Shown here: positions 11,368 through 22,293 of the stretch, piece after piece
Layout: the number at the start of each line of letters is the position of its first letter
Numbering within the stretch: position 1 is the first letter of the stretch
Assembly: GCA_963556145.1 (NCBI GenBank)
Contig: OY744464.1
Location: forward strand, 4,464,001 to 4,528,000
DNA length: 64,000 bases
Reading direction: 5' to 3'
Origin: Hygrocybe punicea
Lineage: Eukaryota; Basidiomycota; Agaricomycetes; Agaricales; Hygrophoraceae
The notes under the pieces: generated by a model
What the model was told of the DNA's origin: nothing
What the model saw: the letters and a program-made list of their open reading frames with translations, nothing else
Databases searched by the model: none
Made by a program: the position numbers and the translations under genes

Positions 11368-12257
11368 TGTAGAGGGTTGACGTCCCTCTGAGTCCCTATC
11401 CTCGATATATCATGAATCCACTTGAACCCGACGTCTCTAGCAAATCCACGCTCGAACCCAACGTAACCTGACGTGACGTGACCCAACGTGACCGACGTGA
11501 CCCGATGTATGCCGCTTCGTCACAGCCGCTTTTGGACCAAATCTGGCAGCCTCAGAAGCCCCGGAGTTCCAATTGTAAGAGATGGATCTCTTCGGACTCA
11601 ATCCCCGACTTCAGACTTGCCATATTTATGCATCCCCTCATCCTTTTGGAGATATGTAGGACATTTTAGATCTTTTCCTTGGTTATTCATTTTCCCCTCC
11701 ATATTCCTGTCTTCATCGCTTTGCAACCCCCCTTTCCACATCCCCATTCCAACCTTTCTTTGTAGCTTACCATTGGCTGAAATAGACATGTCCGAAAGTA
11801 GCTACACACACATGTACTATAAAAACGGTCCCCGACGACCGTACAAAAAAAAGAGATACCATTAGTCCCCGTTTCCCTCATAGTCAGAATCATTTTAATC
11901 CCTTCAAATGCTCATCCTCGTAGACCCTTAGCTTTTTATAGTTCATTTCATCGTCTTTATCGTTGTTCCCTTACTCATTCATCGTTTCCGACCCGACCTG
12001 ACCCGACCCGCCATACCCGACATTGTCGGCATTGTCGGGTTCTTCGTTATTTGTCCGTTTTCACTCCGTTCATTGCCGGATTTATCGTTATTAGTCCAGT
12101 TTTACGCGGCGGCTTTATATTTAACTTCTATTTCTATTCTTTTACCACTATTCCTGACACTGACTTATCCACCATCACTTCTACGCTGACACCCCTCTGG
12201 TTAGGATCATTATTTCTTTCTTTATAGTTCCAAAGCCACCCTGAACCCGCATCTACA
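11368..12257 (+). repeat. Element B 5' LTR
   Basis: 890 bp, matching 27119-27999 closely apart from a few substitutions and a difference near its start. It contains ACGTGACC-type microrepeats at 11455-11515 and ACTATAAAAACGG around 11817, a possible TATA element. A diverged solo copy lies on the minus strand at 61275-62069. Confidence 0.88.
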
Positions 12258-12259
12258 TC

Positions 12260-12276
12260 TGGAGCCCACCGCAAGG
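12260..12276 (+). other. Element B primer-binding site
   Basis: TGGAGCCCACCGCAAGG starts 2 bp after the LTR. It is nearly identical to TGGAGCCCACCGCGAGG at 58890-58906, after the LTR of a different family, and differs only by CpG to CpA. It looks like the complement of a tRNA 3' end (…GGGCTCCA); which tRNA I cannot say. Confidence 0.65.
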
Positions 12277-12639
12277 ATAATTCAGTGTCAAGAAACATTC
12301 ATTCCATAGTCCTTCTTTTCCTTTTGTCATCTCGAAACAAGCCCTGCCGCGGCACTCTACACATCCGACACCCATTTCCCGACCTCTTTACATCTGACAT
12401 CCGATGCCTCGACAATCCAATCACCAACTATCGCACCATCATTTGGGTTTGATTCTATTAATATCTTCTCTTCTTTTTACGACCACAACTGTCTAGTTTC
12501 ACGTACAAACTCGAACCCGCTCTCGTGCTGCCCGATCCAACGGCCGCTTACCGCTTTAGGAAACTTGCACAGCCACAACCTGATACCCTCATTTTGACGT
12601 CTCGATCCTCGTCACATCCACCATCCACATTCGCTTATA

Positions 12640-13480
12640 GAACCCCAACGCACTCGGAATTCCACGCCCCATTGAATCCAGTCGAAAAACCGCATCCGGA
12701 AAGCCCCAAAACAGCCCCAACGACCGCGTCCGACAAGGTCCGCCGTTTACGTGTAACACACGAAACGGAAACGAAATGAGCCATGAAGCAGAAGGAAAAT
12801 GCCCACCGTGCAATGGGTTTAGCCTGTGCACCCCCAGGTACGCCCATCCTCGCCGTTTCCGCGGTTGTCAAGCAGGAAAACGCGTCCCCACACGTCATAT
12901 GCCGTTTTCGACACGTCCCAGCACCCTCACCCCCATTTGGCCCCCGTTTGGCCGCCCGCTCGCATCCACAGCCTCGCCGTCGACCCCGGATACAATCACG
13001 GGCCCCTCCCCATCGCTTGATCTCGCGCGGTTCCCGAAAAACCACGTCAACGTTCAACAAACCCCATTCTCAACTAATCCCATCATGTTCTCCCCCGAGT
13101 CACCCACCATTCGCATCTATGGACTCGCAGTCATCCCTAGATACAAGCCCGGACCTGTCCCAGCATTTGAACGTGCACCATCCCAAGAACAACGTGTCCG
13201 CACGTGAAGTGATCCACCTGCCCCGTTCCACGCCGGAATGACCCCCATTCCGCATCTGCACCCTCGATGTCGTCCCCAGAAGCAATCTGTGACACGGTCC
13301 CACCGTCTATGCCCATGCCGTCACCAGAAACCCGTGTCATTGTCCAGCAAACACCGCTTTTGACACATCCCCTCGTCCGCCCTCATGTTTCACGCCCGAA
13401 TCGCTCCTGTTTATGTCTACAAACTCGCCTTCATCGTCCAGGCAAGCACATCAGGAAAAAAACTTTGGCTCTCACATTAT
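12640..13480 (+). repeat. Dispersed proline-rich repeat, ~145-bp modules
   Basis: Interior of element B. The translated modules share patterns such as HVNVQQTPFSTNP, VIVQQTPLLTHP and SLDTSPDLSQ, spaced by multiples of about 145 bp. The same modules occur on the minus strand at about 37400-37860, 40720-41110 and 43750-44480. Stops and frame changes mean this is not a functional gene here. 12277-12640 holds nothing recognisable. Confidence 0.6.
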
Positions 13481-13595
13481 CCTGGGAATATTCCATTTTC
13501 TCAGGGTGTCAGAGAGTGCCACAGAGTGTCACAGAGTGTCACAGAGCGTTGGAAAGAAACCTTAGAGTCACAGAAACTTGTAACCCGTATTATTA

Positions 13596-16500
13596 CTACC
13601 AAATAGTTTTGTATGAATACATATTCTGCCAGTTGTTCACCAAGAAAGTCCCACATTCATCTAAAACATTATCAGTGGTCCATGTGATATCTGCAGACCT
13701 TCTGAACAGAGGTGTTAACATGCAACTCTGCCTAATGCTCGTTAAAGGAATGATAGAACCGGAACGTTGACCATCGGCACGGTACAGAGGCTTGAGAGTG
13801 TACATGTTGTGATACGGTTCTGCTGTTGGTTTCAGTCCAGTGTACCATTCAATATATGTCAAAGGGGTTTTCCGCCAGATTACTGGTGAAGGTCCCAGGC
13901 CGTAGTCTAGCGTTGATGGCAAGGTGAAAATCACCCTCACACGTCCAATGCGTGTTCCTGACGTAAAAAATGTCAACATGAGACTGCAAGCTTACCAGGA
14001 AGCTTACCTTCAAGACCGGTGGATTCTGCAATGTCAGTGTGCAGAACTATGACATTGTCAAAGCGGCCTGCTCTTTTCTTGAAGGCAGGAGCAGCCTTTA
14101 TAACATCACATTCCTCTTCACCATCTTCTAGACTTGGAGGGTGAAATTTCAAAGTGTGATAGACATCTAACCTTGCAAAAGGTAGCGTGTTCAAAGATGC
14201 AACGCGAAAGGTTGTTGGATTCCCCATGATGCGGTTTAAATAGTCCTTGAGGGCAGTTGAAAATCCTGGAGCATGATGGCGCTCTGCAATGACGTTGATC
14301 AATTGATGAGGTTGAGTAGGATATTTAGGAAGTGATATCAGGTTACCGGCGGCGTTGTGAGATAGTGATTTGGAAGGAGGACTAGTGGGACGCTGTGAAT
14401 CCATCCAGGAGACATAGTGTTGGAATGTGAACATCTTCTCCTGGCGAGTAAGCCAGTTGATCATTTGTGGAAACTCGTCACGTTGGTTGGAGGCACGCCA
14501 TCCGTCCTTGGCTAAATCGATGTGAAGTCATTCAAACAATTCAGTGTTGTAATTGTCAGTGGTACCTAGAAACTTGATGGACTGGATGTAGTGGTGCAAG
14601 GAATGGAACTTAGGGATGTTAAGATCGTCACGTATGCCGGTTTCAATGAAATAAGTCTTGTGTAGGTTAAATATGTTCAGGGCATCCTGCATGTAACCCA
14701 GGGTGACATCATCATGTGTGCTGTACTGGGCAAGGTAAATGAAGTCCAGAAGTGCACGACATGCCACTATGGCCTTCTTGGGCAGAACACCCACGAGACA
14801 ACCCAGGAGAATCTTAGCCATATTCTTCCGCTCCGTGCCAGATATTTGAGAGAGAGCAGAGATACCATTCTTAAAGTGACGCAGTCCGTATGCAGGTGGA
14901 AGGCAGCGAATACGGTGGTCTAGCTCGTCAGGACCGACTGTGCGCTGACACCAGTTTGTTAGATGCTTGAAGACACCTTGGTAGATCTGATGAAGAACAT
15001 CAGGTGTAACGGCCAGATTGATGTCTGTGTGAGGAAATCCGTCCCAGAAAGGCCTGTAAACACTTCCAGATACCTCCCTGTCCATGCAGTACTTGTGGAA
15101 CTCTGATGCCGTAGCTGACGTCCTCTTTGCCTCATCTATTACTCCTAACGTCCACTTCTGAGTTCAATTCGGGTGTGCGATCATATCCTGCAGCTTGTCT
15201 GCTGGACACTGACATTTAGGGCATGTTCCGTACTTGGAACAAGTAACAAGGCATTGTTCTGGGTAGTCCGCGACGTAGGACGCTAGGACAGGATGGACTT
15301 TACGAACCGAACCGTCACCACTGGTCATCTTGATACCTGACTCTCCTAAGTCTTTCAGGGGTGCCATGATCAATCGCATCGACTCGTGGAATAAACGTTG
15401 ATTTCTTGCTCGATGTTCTTGTTTAGTCAACTTGTCACGGCAAATTTTGTCCACCGAAAGATAACCCACTAGAACTGCAGCATGCTGAGAAGGCTTTCTC
15501 CGTACAGTTTTGGGTAGATTTCCCAAAGTGAGATAGACAGGATATGCAGACTTGCCACCCGTGAACTGAGTAAGTTGTGTTTTGTTGGTTGCGAGTATCA
15601 CAGGTGCTAGAGTTGCGCCGACAGGGAGACGTGTCTGATAGTAAGCGTGAGACCTATTTCAGAGAGTGGAGAATGTATCGTTGCACACCTGGATTACATG
15701 CCACCAAGATCCCGTCCACATCTCAGAATAGACTCTGTTTGAGCGACTGACGTCGGAATATACCTTCTTTGGGACGTAGACCATACTCTGCGATAAGGCT
15801 GGATCACCCCATAGACAACGTATTGCCTCAATCATGTCTCTGAACCTTACTACGTGCTTCTCCGCAGGACGATCCTTGAAGGACAGATGCTTGGTTTGCC
15901 ACTTTCCCGCTCTGTGGGGAATGTCATCGATGATCTTATGTAGAGCACGTGTATTCTGGAATGAAAGCCCTAACTTCTGCCTCACCTGAGGGATCCATGT
16001 CAGAACATCAGTGTCGACAGAGAATCCAGAAATCTTACCCCAGGAATGGACAGAAATCGGTCAAATGCATTGTTTCCTGGACCGTCTTTAATAACCCAAT
16101 CTGCAACACGCCAGTTGAGCTCGGATGCGAAAGGATAGAACGTGCTCGGCGCAGGGGTGTCCGCTCCCATAGTGATGTCACCCTCCCCATCTAGTCCGCT
16201 TCCAAACAGGTTTCTCCAGCGTTTGTGTAGATTTTCGTTCATCCGTATCACACACCCTGCTGCTTGGAATGGGTCTTCTACCCGACTATCGTCTTCGTCA
16301 TCTAGAACCCTGTGCAGCACATGGCATGCAGTGGATGGTCCAGGCCCTGCTTCACCAATCTGGACTTCGGGTAACGTAGCAAGTGTGGCTGATGGCATAG
16401 GAATGAAGTCGAACAGATCATCGTCATCTGCCATATCATCCATTGCGGCCACGACGTATTCATCCATGTGGCTCCTCTAATCTTCCATTTGGTCTGATTG

Positions 16501-16728
16501 TCCATCGCCATCGCAAAGATCTGAAATCAAGGCTTCTCCACCCTCTCCATCCAAATCTAAGGGGGAGAGCTGTGCCAACTTGCCACGTCGATACCAGCAG
16601 CATGAGCGCGCCGTTGTGAGGTGGGTGGTGCAGCCCTTCTTAGTCTTGAAGCTTTTCATGCAGACAGGGCAAGAGAGCTCATCTTGGAGATCCATGGTAG
16701 CGTTGTTGCAGCATTCAGTCAAAAGCAC
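13596..16728 (-). pseudogene. Plavaka-type transposase, two nonsense mutations
   Basis: Minus-strand multi-exon gene. It starts with a C2H2/C2HC-like finger (CPVCMKSFKTKKGCTTHL) and an acidic linker. The core follows: FYPFASELNWRVADWVIKDG, EMWTGSWWHVIQ, YPVYLTLGNLPKTVRRKPS, FPHTDINLAVTPDVLHQIYQ, KFHSLHHYIQSIKFLG and TLPFARLDVYHTLKF. These are landmarks of the Plavaka transposases of Agaricomycetes, an RNase H-fold class. Two in-frame TGA codons (minus strand, complement of 15164-15166 and of 14528-14530) stand where CGA is expected, before TQKWTL and LHIDLAKDG. The open frame resumes in phase after both, so this copy is probably dead in cis but recently so. Confidence 0.82.
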
Positions 16729-16938
16729 AATATGAAGATAACCAGGATAAGATTGCTATAAATGAATGATACTGTGTCACATGGGTCTCTGAGATAAGCC
16801 CAAGGAGGAACAGATTTGTGAGAGATCACTGCATGCGTTACGGAACCAGAATAAGTTTCACAAGTTGAGTCACTAGTCTCAGTATTGTCCTAGCCAGTGT
16901 TTAAAAGTAAGCTCCGTGAGAGTAGGGCTGTCTGTAGC

Positions 16939-17002
16939 GCTGACTTCCCAAAAAGGACCTCATTTTATCGTCTTAAAAAGTACACCTTTTCAGGAAGTCA
17001 GC
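16939..17002. repeat. Small hairpin repeat, copy 1
   Basis: Inverted arms GCTGACTTCC / GGAAGTCAGC enclose CCAAAAAGG...ACACCTTTT. It is a diverged relative of the hairpin at 19015-19072; both share the core CCAAAAAGG - ATTTTNTCG - TAAAA - ACACCTTTT. It lies just downstream of the kinase-like gene. Confidence 0.6.
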
Positions 17003-17107
17003 ACTGGTCTAGCTGATCTCTCAAAAAGTTATCTTACGCAACATGCCTTATAATTCACATCGTACGAAACAAAAAGAAATATTAACTCCACCGCCGTCTT
17101 CTCGCAT

Positions 17108-18912
17108 TCATGGGATCTGCAACATCTGCCTCATATCCTGAAGCTCAGGACATTCACTAACACCAGGGCACCCATGGAGGGTGGCATGAGAGAAATCGAG
17201 AACTTGGACTACACCAGTTTGAGATAAAACTACGTTGTCTGGACGTAAGTCTAGGTGACTTACTCCAGCCTGATGGAGGGATAGTATAGCTGCCCACAGA
17301 TCGTACCTAGGAACATAGCATAAATGAAATGGCTTGCAGAGGATGTGAACGACGTACTGCTGGGCACGTGAAAGCATAGAGAATGAGCTCAACGATTTAC
17401 CTGCATCACGCATCAGGAGCACTTGAAAACCCCTCCCCACGTACAGACCATAGAAAGCCGGTATCACAGTGCCCTGAAGCGCTGCGAGCACTGCATAGAT
17501 TTTGGCTTCGTGATGCAGCTGTGCTTGGGATTGGGTGTCAATGGCAACTTTTCCGATGACGTTGTCAGTGCAGTGGTGATCAAACCGCCCTCGAAATACA
17601 TTCCCCACTGATCCTCTGTCCAGAAACGTAGTCAGAAGAAGTTCACGGTATGACGGGGGTGAAATCGCATCAGTCGGAGATTTGGAGCGTTTCAGGCGTG
17701 TTTGAATGGACTTGTGGAAGATCGCTAGTTGCATCAGCCCCTGAATCGCAACCGATGACAGGAGTGCTATTAAGGAGTGGAAAGTAAAGGACTTGCATTC
17801 TGGATCAACCACTTCCATGCGCCGCAACTCGTACGTGACTACTTCGCAGTGATCGAGATCGAAAGTCAGACATAAAGTGTCCACCTATAAACTGGAGTCT
17901 CTCATCTGAAAACTCAGAGACGCAACTGCAACTCACCTGCGAGGGTAAAGTCAGACCGGAAAAAAAGGTTGAAAGGGTGTCACCACTGGGAGCCGGGTTG
18001 ACGTTGGAACGTTGGGTTGCCTGACGAGTACGGCCTAATGGCTTAACTAATTTAACCATGGGAAGATGAATATCTGGGGGGGTGTCCATGATCGTACCGC
18101 CAGTCCGTAAAAGGCAGAAAACGATTAACGGCATAAAGGGCGTCGTTGAGTCAAGGAGGTGAAGAATGTCTGAGCATAGGAGGCCATGCAGTGGCAAGCC
18201 AGGGACAGGGCAAAGTGAGAAGAGCATGTACCTATCTCCTCCGAAGAGGAGTGCGTAGGGGATGGTAGTGGGACCTGACAGCATAGCTATTCCCATCTAT
18301 CAGAGGTGATGATGAGTGGGGGGATTACCACTAAGATTCAGTGCCCACCTTAAAGATTATGGATCTGTGCCCTGTCTCACTAGGGCTCAGCTCCAAAACC
18401 GCTCTATTTCTGCCCAGACGTAAGATATCCTCCGCGTGATGTGTGAACGCTGTCCAGCTCTTGAACTCCACATGTAGCTGTGGATCAGCGTCACAGTGTG
18501 GCCGGTATGTTCCATCCGAGATCTGATTGTGGTTAAAGGCACGCTGGAAAAGGAGGCTAGATGATGATTCGTGGTCTAGGAGGTAATTCCGGAGGGACCT
18601 CTCCAGGCCGGCAATTGCTTGAACCAGTACAGTGGAGGGGGCTAGATGTCGGCCTGGGGCACTTTGAAGGTAGGCACGCAATGAAGCCAGCATACGATTC
18701 GGTAAAGAATGATCATGGACCATGAAAGCCGGTCGTCCTTCCTGATTTGGGGGTGGTATGCTGATGTTGTATGGGGCGGTGGATGTCGATGTCGAGATCT
18801 TGGTGAATTGATGGTCTGAGGGTAGTGGAAAGATCATGCTAGGGACGTATGTCTCCAACGTAGCCATCCCTCTTGCTATGGAGATACGTAGGTAAGTTTG
18901 CAATGCGCCCAA
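17108..18912 (-). CDS. Kinase-like protein of accessory agaricomycete type
   Basis: Minus-strand gene of at least four exons. The N-terminal half (LPSDHQFTKIS ... HVEFKSWTAFTHHAEDIL ... TTIPYALLFGG) looks like the restriction-enzyme-like or unknown region often fused to such kinases. The C-terminal half has kinase features: a Gly-rich-like GSVGNVFRGRF, an HHEAKIYAVL helix, LLMRDAGKSL hinge region, the catalytic loop HLDLRPDNVVLS and a DFS motif (VLDFSHATLHGC). HxD and N are present, while DFG is DFS and the usual loop Lys is Arg, so activity is uncertain. The start is placed at 18912; a start nearer 18867 is possible. Divergent from the dioxygenase gene. No clear premature stop was seen. Confidence 0.65.
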
Positions 18913-19014
18913 TCTTTTTGCTTTGGTTCTTACCTACTGGCGTTCCCCTCCTTATACTTGCTTTGATGAAGGGACATTCAGTTAGGTACCGGTAGCGTGG
19001 CCAAAGATTCACGT

Positions 19015-19072
19015 GGTGTCCCAAAAAGGTGCACATTTTTTCGCCGTAAAAGGTGCACCTTTTTGGGACACC
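19015..19072. repeat. Perfect 20-bp inverted repeat in the divergent promoter
   Basis: Arms GGTGTCCCAAAAAGGTGCAC (19015-19034) and its exact reverse complement (19053-19072) flank an 18-base loop. It sits between the divergent kinase-like and dioxygenase genes, 21 bp before the dioxygenase ATG. It may be an operator or hairpin in the 5' leader, or a tiny MITE, given the relative at 16939-17002. Confidence 0.8.
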
Positions 19073-19093
19073 TCGCTGCAGCGCGTACTTACT

Positions 19094-22000
19094 ATGGACG
19101 TTTCTCCGACGGAGCTCATGGACCTGCTTCATTTCTTCCGTGAACGCACTGACAGTCTTCCACCAGGAATATTTGCAATATACCAGAAACTGGAATCGTT
19201 ATATTCACCAACGTTTCTGACGTACGCTACTCCTTTAGTCGCCCTTCAACCTGAAACCCTGCCGCACTTTTCTGTTGCTGCCGTGGCAGATAGGCCCTGT
19301 CTCAATATTAACCAGCAGGGATTTGGCCATGGCACTGCTCACATCGTTGCAGATAAGGTGAGAATTTCCATCCCTGGGACATCTGACCGTTCACATGTTC
19401 AGCTCCACTCCTTCTCACAGACTGCTAACCTCGATACGGATGCGGCTTATTCCGTTGTTGTGAGTGCTTTTTGGTGGAAGTCATTCCTTAGGCGTCTGAT
19501 GCTTCCCACATCCAGGTCACCGGAGATGCTAACGCCGAAGCCGTATACGACGCACCGGAAGACTCACCTGCATGGCTACCTGGCTGCTATATCAACGTAA
19601 ACAGTTCGGAGCTACGCCGTTCGAACCGTATTGATAGGCGGAAAGACTCAAATCCTTACGGTGCCACCGCAGCATCCGCAGTTAACCGGAACGGTGAGTG
19701 CAACCGAGGGGGTACGAAGCACCGGAAAAAGACCAAGAGCAAAGGGAAGCAGCAAAAGGGTTGGGAGGTCACAGATCAGCTGGTTCACATTTTGGGAGCT
19801 CGTGCCTCCGAGACCATCTCCAATCTATCACAAGGTGCGATCAGCAACTTGTCAAATGCATCCACACGGTCCTGGATCCAGTCCATGCAAGCTTTGGTGG
19901 CAGGTGGTGTTTGGGAGGGCGAGAACGCGGCTTTTGTCACGGATTCTCTGCAGTCGCTCGTCCTTCGATGCAAACGTAGCCTGGAAATGGCTGCGGGGCT
20001 CGAGTTTATTATGATGATTAATATGGTACAGTTAGCTGCGAAAACAGACTAGTGAGTCGCCCTTACTATAGGTGCTTGCATATACTCACAAGCTTCCCAG
20101 CGTCATGCAGACGAAAGGGCTTAAGTCTATGGGTAACGTCTTCCATCATTACGTCTCAGGAATGGATGGAGGGCCATCTTTATCAACATTTCGCACGTGG
20201 GTAGGCATTGGCACAAAGTTCGCTTCGATTGCAGGTGCAGGTGAGTAGTCCCTCTGCCTATCATCAGACTCTGAAACCGCCACCTCGCAGGATCTGTCTA
20301 TTGTCTAATGATTATAGCCACCAAAAACCAAAGGGCTGCAATTTCCCAGATGAAGTTCAACGAAATTTACGCCATATCAAATGCGCTTCGCTGGCCTGAC
20401 CCAGGTAAGTAGCGGTGGATCTGCTCCTCTTTCGACTCTTTTCAGGTCTTTCATCAGATAGTGATGCGGGGAAGGATATTTGCCAACGCCTTATTCCACT
20501 CATTGACTACCTGCGCCGTAACATCCCCTTAAGACTTTCCACAATGTTCCCTCATAGTCTGCTAAATGATACCAACATGATGGGAGACGTCGATTGTTCT
20601 GACTTGGATATGTCAGATAAAATTTTCGACAGCATCCAAAAGAAGTGATCAGTTTAACCCCTTGATCAAATAGTGACCTGACCGCGATAGCTCTTTCATG
20701 TCGCTCACGCGGAACCGTGAAATCTGGGCACAATGCCTAGAGCCTCAGGTGGGGCTGTTGGCTGACCCAGCACCTCTCCATGTAATGAATCAGAATCTAC
20801 TCTTGTCATACGTATCGCGGGGATCGGTTCCTTCCGAACGCCACCGTCACCCTTCTCTGATTCTGACAGTGACGACCCGAACCCTCAAAATCCACTCATC
20901 AGTGATTCTGACAACTTGCAGGCACCTCTGCTGATGGATGAGTTTCATTTTCCGGACGACAGGGCGCCCAACTACGCGGTCCTGAACACACGCTTCAATC
21001 AACAAGCTAGACAGAACTTAGCGGTTCCGTACCCTAGGGAAAAGGGTGCTAGGAAACTTTATACGGATGAGCAAAGAAGCTATGCCGCTGCAGCCCAGGT
21101 TCCCCAGGATAGTGCTGATTTTGCACGTACGGTAAGGCTTTGAAGTCATCACAAAGTACTGGAATTGATCGTACCTTTAGATGTCTGAGCTATACGACGA
21201 CAACGGGGTGAAGGGAGCCAATAACTATGTTTTGATGGATGAAAAGATATTTGAGGGGTCAGCTTAGCCTTTCTTTCCATGTTATCACTTGCTGATGTCT
21301 ACCTGCTGACAGTAAGGAAGTTCGTATCAACGGCTCAGACAGTTCACTTGGTGTGTTTGTCTGGGGTGATATGCCCCAGGACATGCGTACGTCGTTGGAA
21401 CGTAATGTTCGGAATGCCTTGCTTGTCGAGAGTGGCCCTTCCCTGGTTCACGTGGATAGTTCGGCTGCTTCACTTGGGTTTAAGTTTCCCTCCATTCATC
21501 TAGACATGTACATTCGCAACGGCCCACGCGTAGGTGAACCATGTGTGGACAATTACTAATCTTACTGATGCCTTTGAATAGGGCGATGGTGCACCGTCTG
21601 ACGTGCACCCTTACCTGCTACGTCGCAAAGGGGCCTCTAAGACGAATTACTATCAACTCATTCCTAGAGTCTCTAAGGAGCTCATGGAACATACTAGAGA
21701 ATATACCAACCTTTGCAATTCCTTCGAAGAGTTTTTTTGGTGGGTAGAAGAAAAGGTTAATTTCATTGTCACTTTATTTTCCTGCTCTGGGAGTACTTAT
21801 GTGATCCTATTAGCTGACTGGACGACTTCCTGAAATTTATGAAGATCTTTCCATGTTTGTGGACGTGCTTCCTGGCAAGGAAGCTTCTCCCTCTCATCCA
21901 TTCAGCGGTTTCGTCCTTAACATCAACACCATCACACGCTGTCACAGGGACGTGAAGGATCGCCGTGTCTGTCTGGTTTTGGTTATAGGAGATCATGTAG

Positions 22001-22203
22001 GTGGTGAGCTTTGTTTACAGGAACTGGGTTTGGTGGTGCGCTTGCATAACGGCGACGTTGTGGTCTTTCCCTCCGGTAAAATCACTCACTTCAATCTCCA
22101 CTATCAGGGTGTCAGGGCATCTATAGTTCTACATTCAGACAATGCAGGGCAGAGTTGGGTAGATAATCGTAATCATTGGATGGGACACGATTACATGTAT
22201 TGA
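19094..22203 (+). CDS. 2-oxoglutarate/Fe(II) dioxygenase, TET/JBP-like
   Basis: Multi-exon gene; ATG at 19094 (MDVSPTELMDLLHFFRERTD). The first ~500 residues are an unassigned helical region (VTDQLVHILGARASETISNL ... LRCKRSLEMAAGLEFIMMIN) and an Asp/Ser-rich linker (SDSDSDDPNPQN). The C-terminal part is a double-stranded beta-helix dioxygenase: HRD as the HxD iron ligands (H at 21943, D at 21949), VGGELCLQE, then GDVVVFPSGKITHFN with the distal His, and GVRASIVLHSD with the 2-oxoglutarate-binding Arg. This order matches the TET/JBP family, which oxidises 5-methylcytosine or thymine in DNA. All four metal/cosubstrate residues are present and I saw no forced frame break. The exon around 20640-20800 is uncertain, so two adjacent genes are an alternative. 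Confidence 0.72.
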
Positions 22204-22293
22204 TAATTTTATTTACGCTAATTGACTTTTTATTTGTTTGTCCTTGGTGTGTTTAGGTTGACTTTCGGTTGACTTTCCAACTTTCATTACCTC

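Noticed and set aside
12525..13303. Several overlapping proline-rich frames
   Set aside because: They overlap in all frames, match a dispersed repeat, and have no consistent start or domain.
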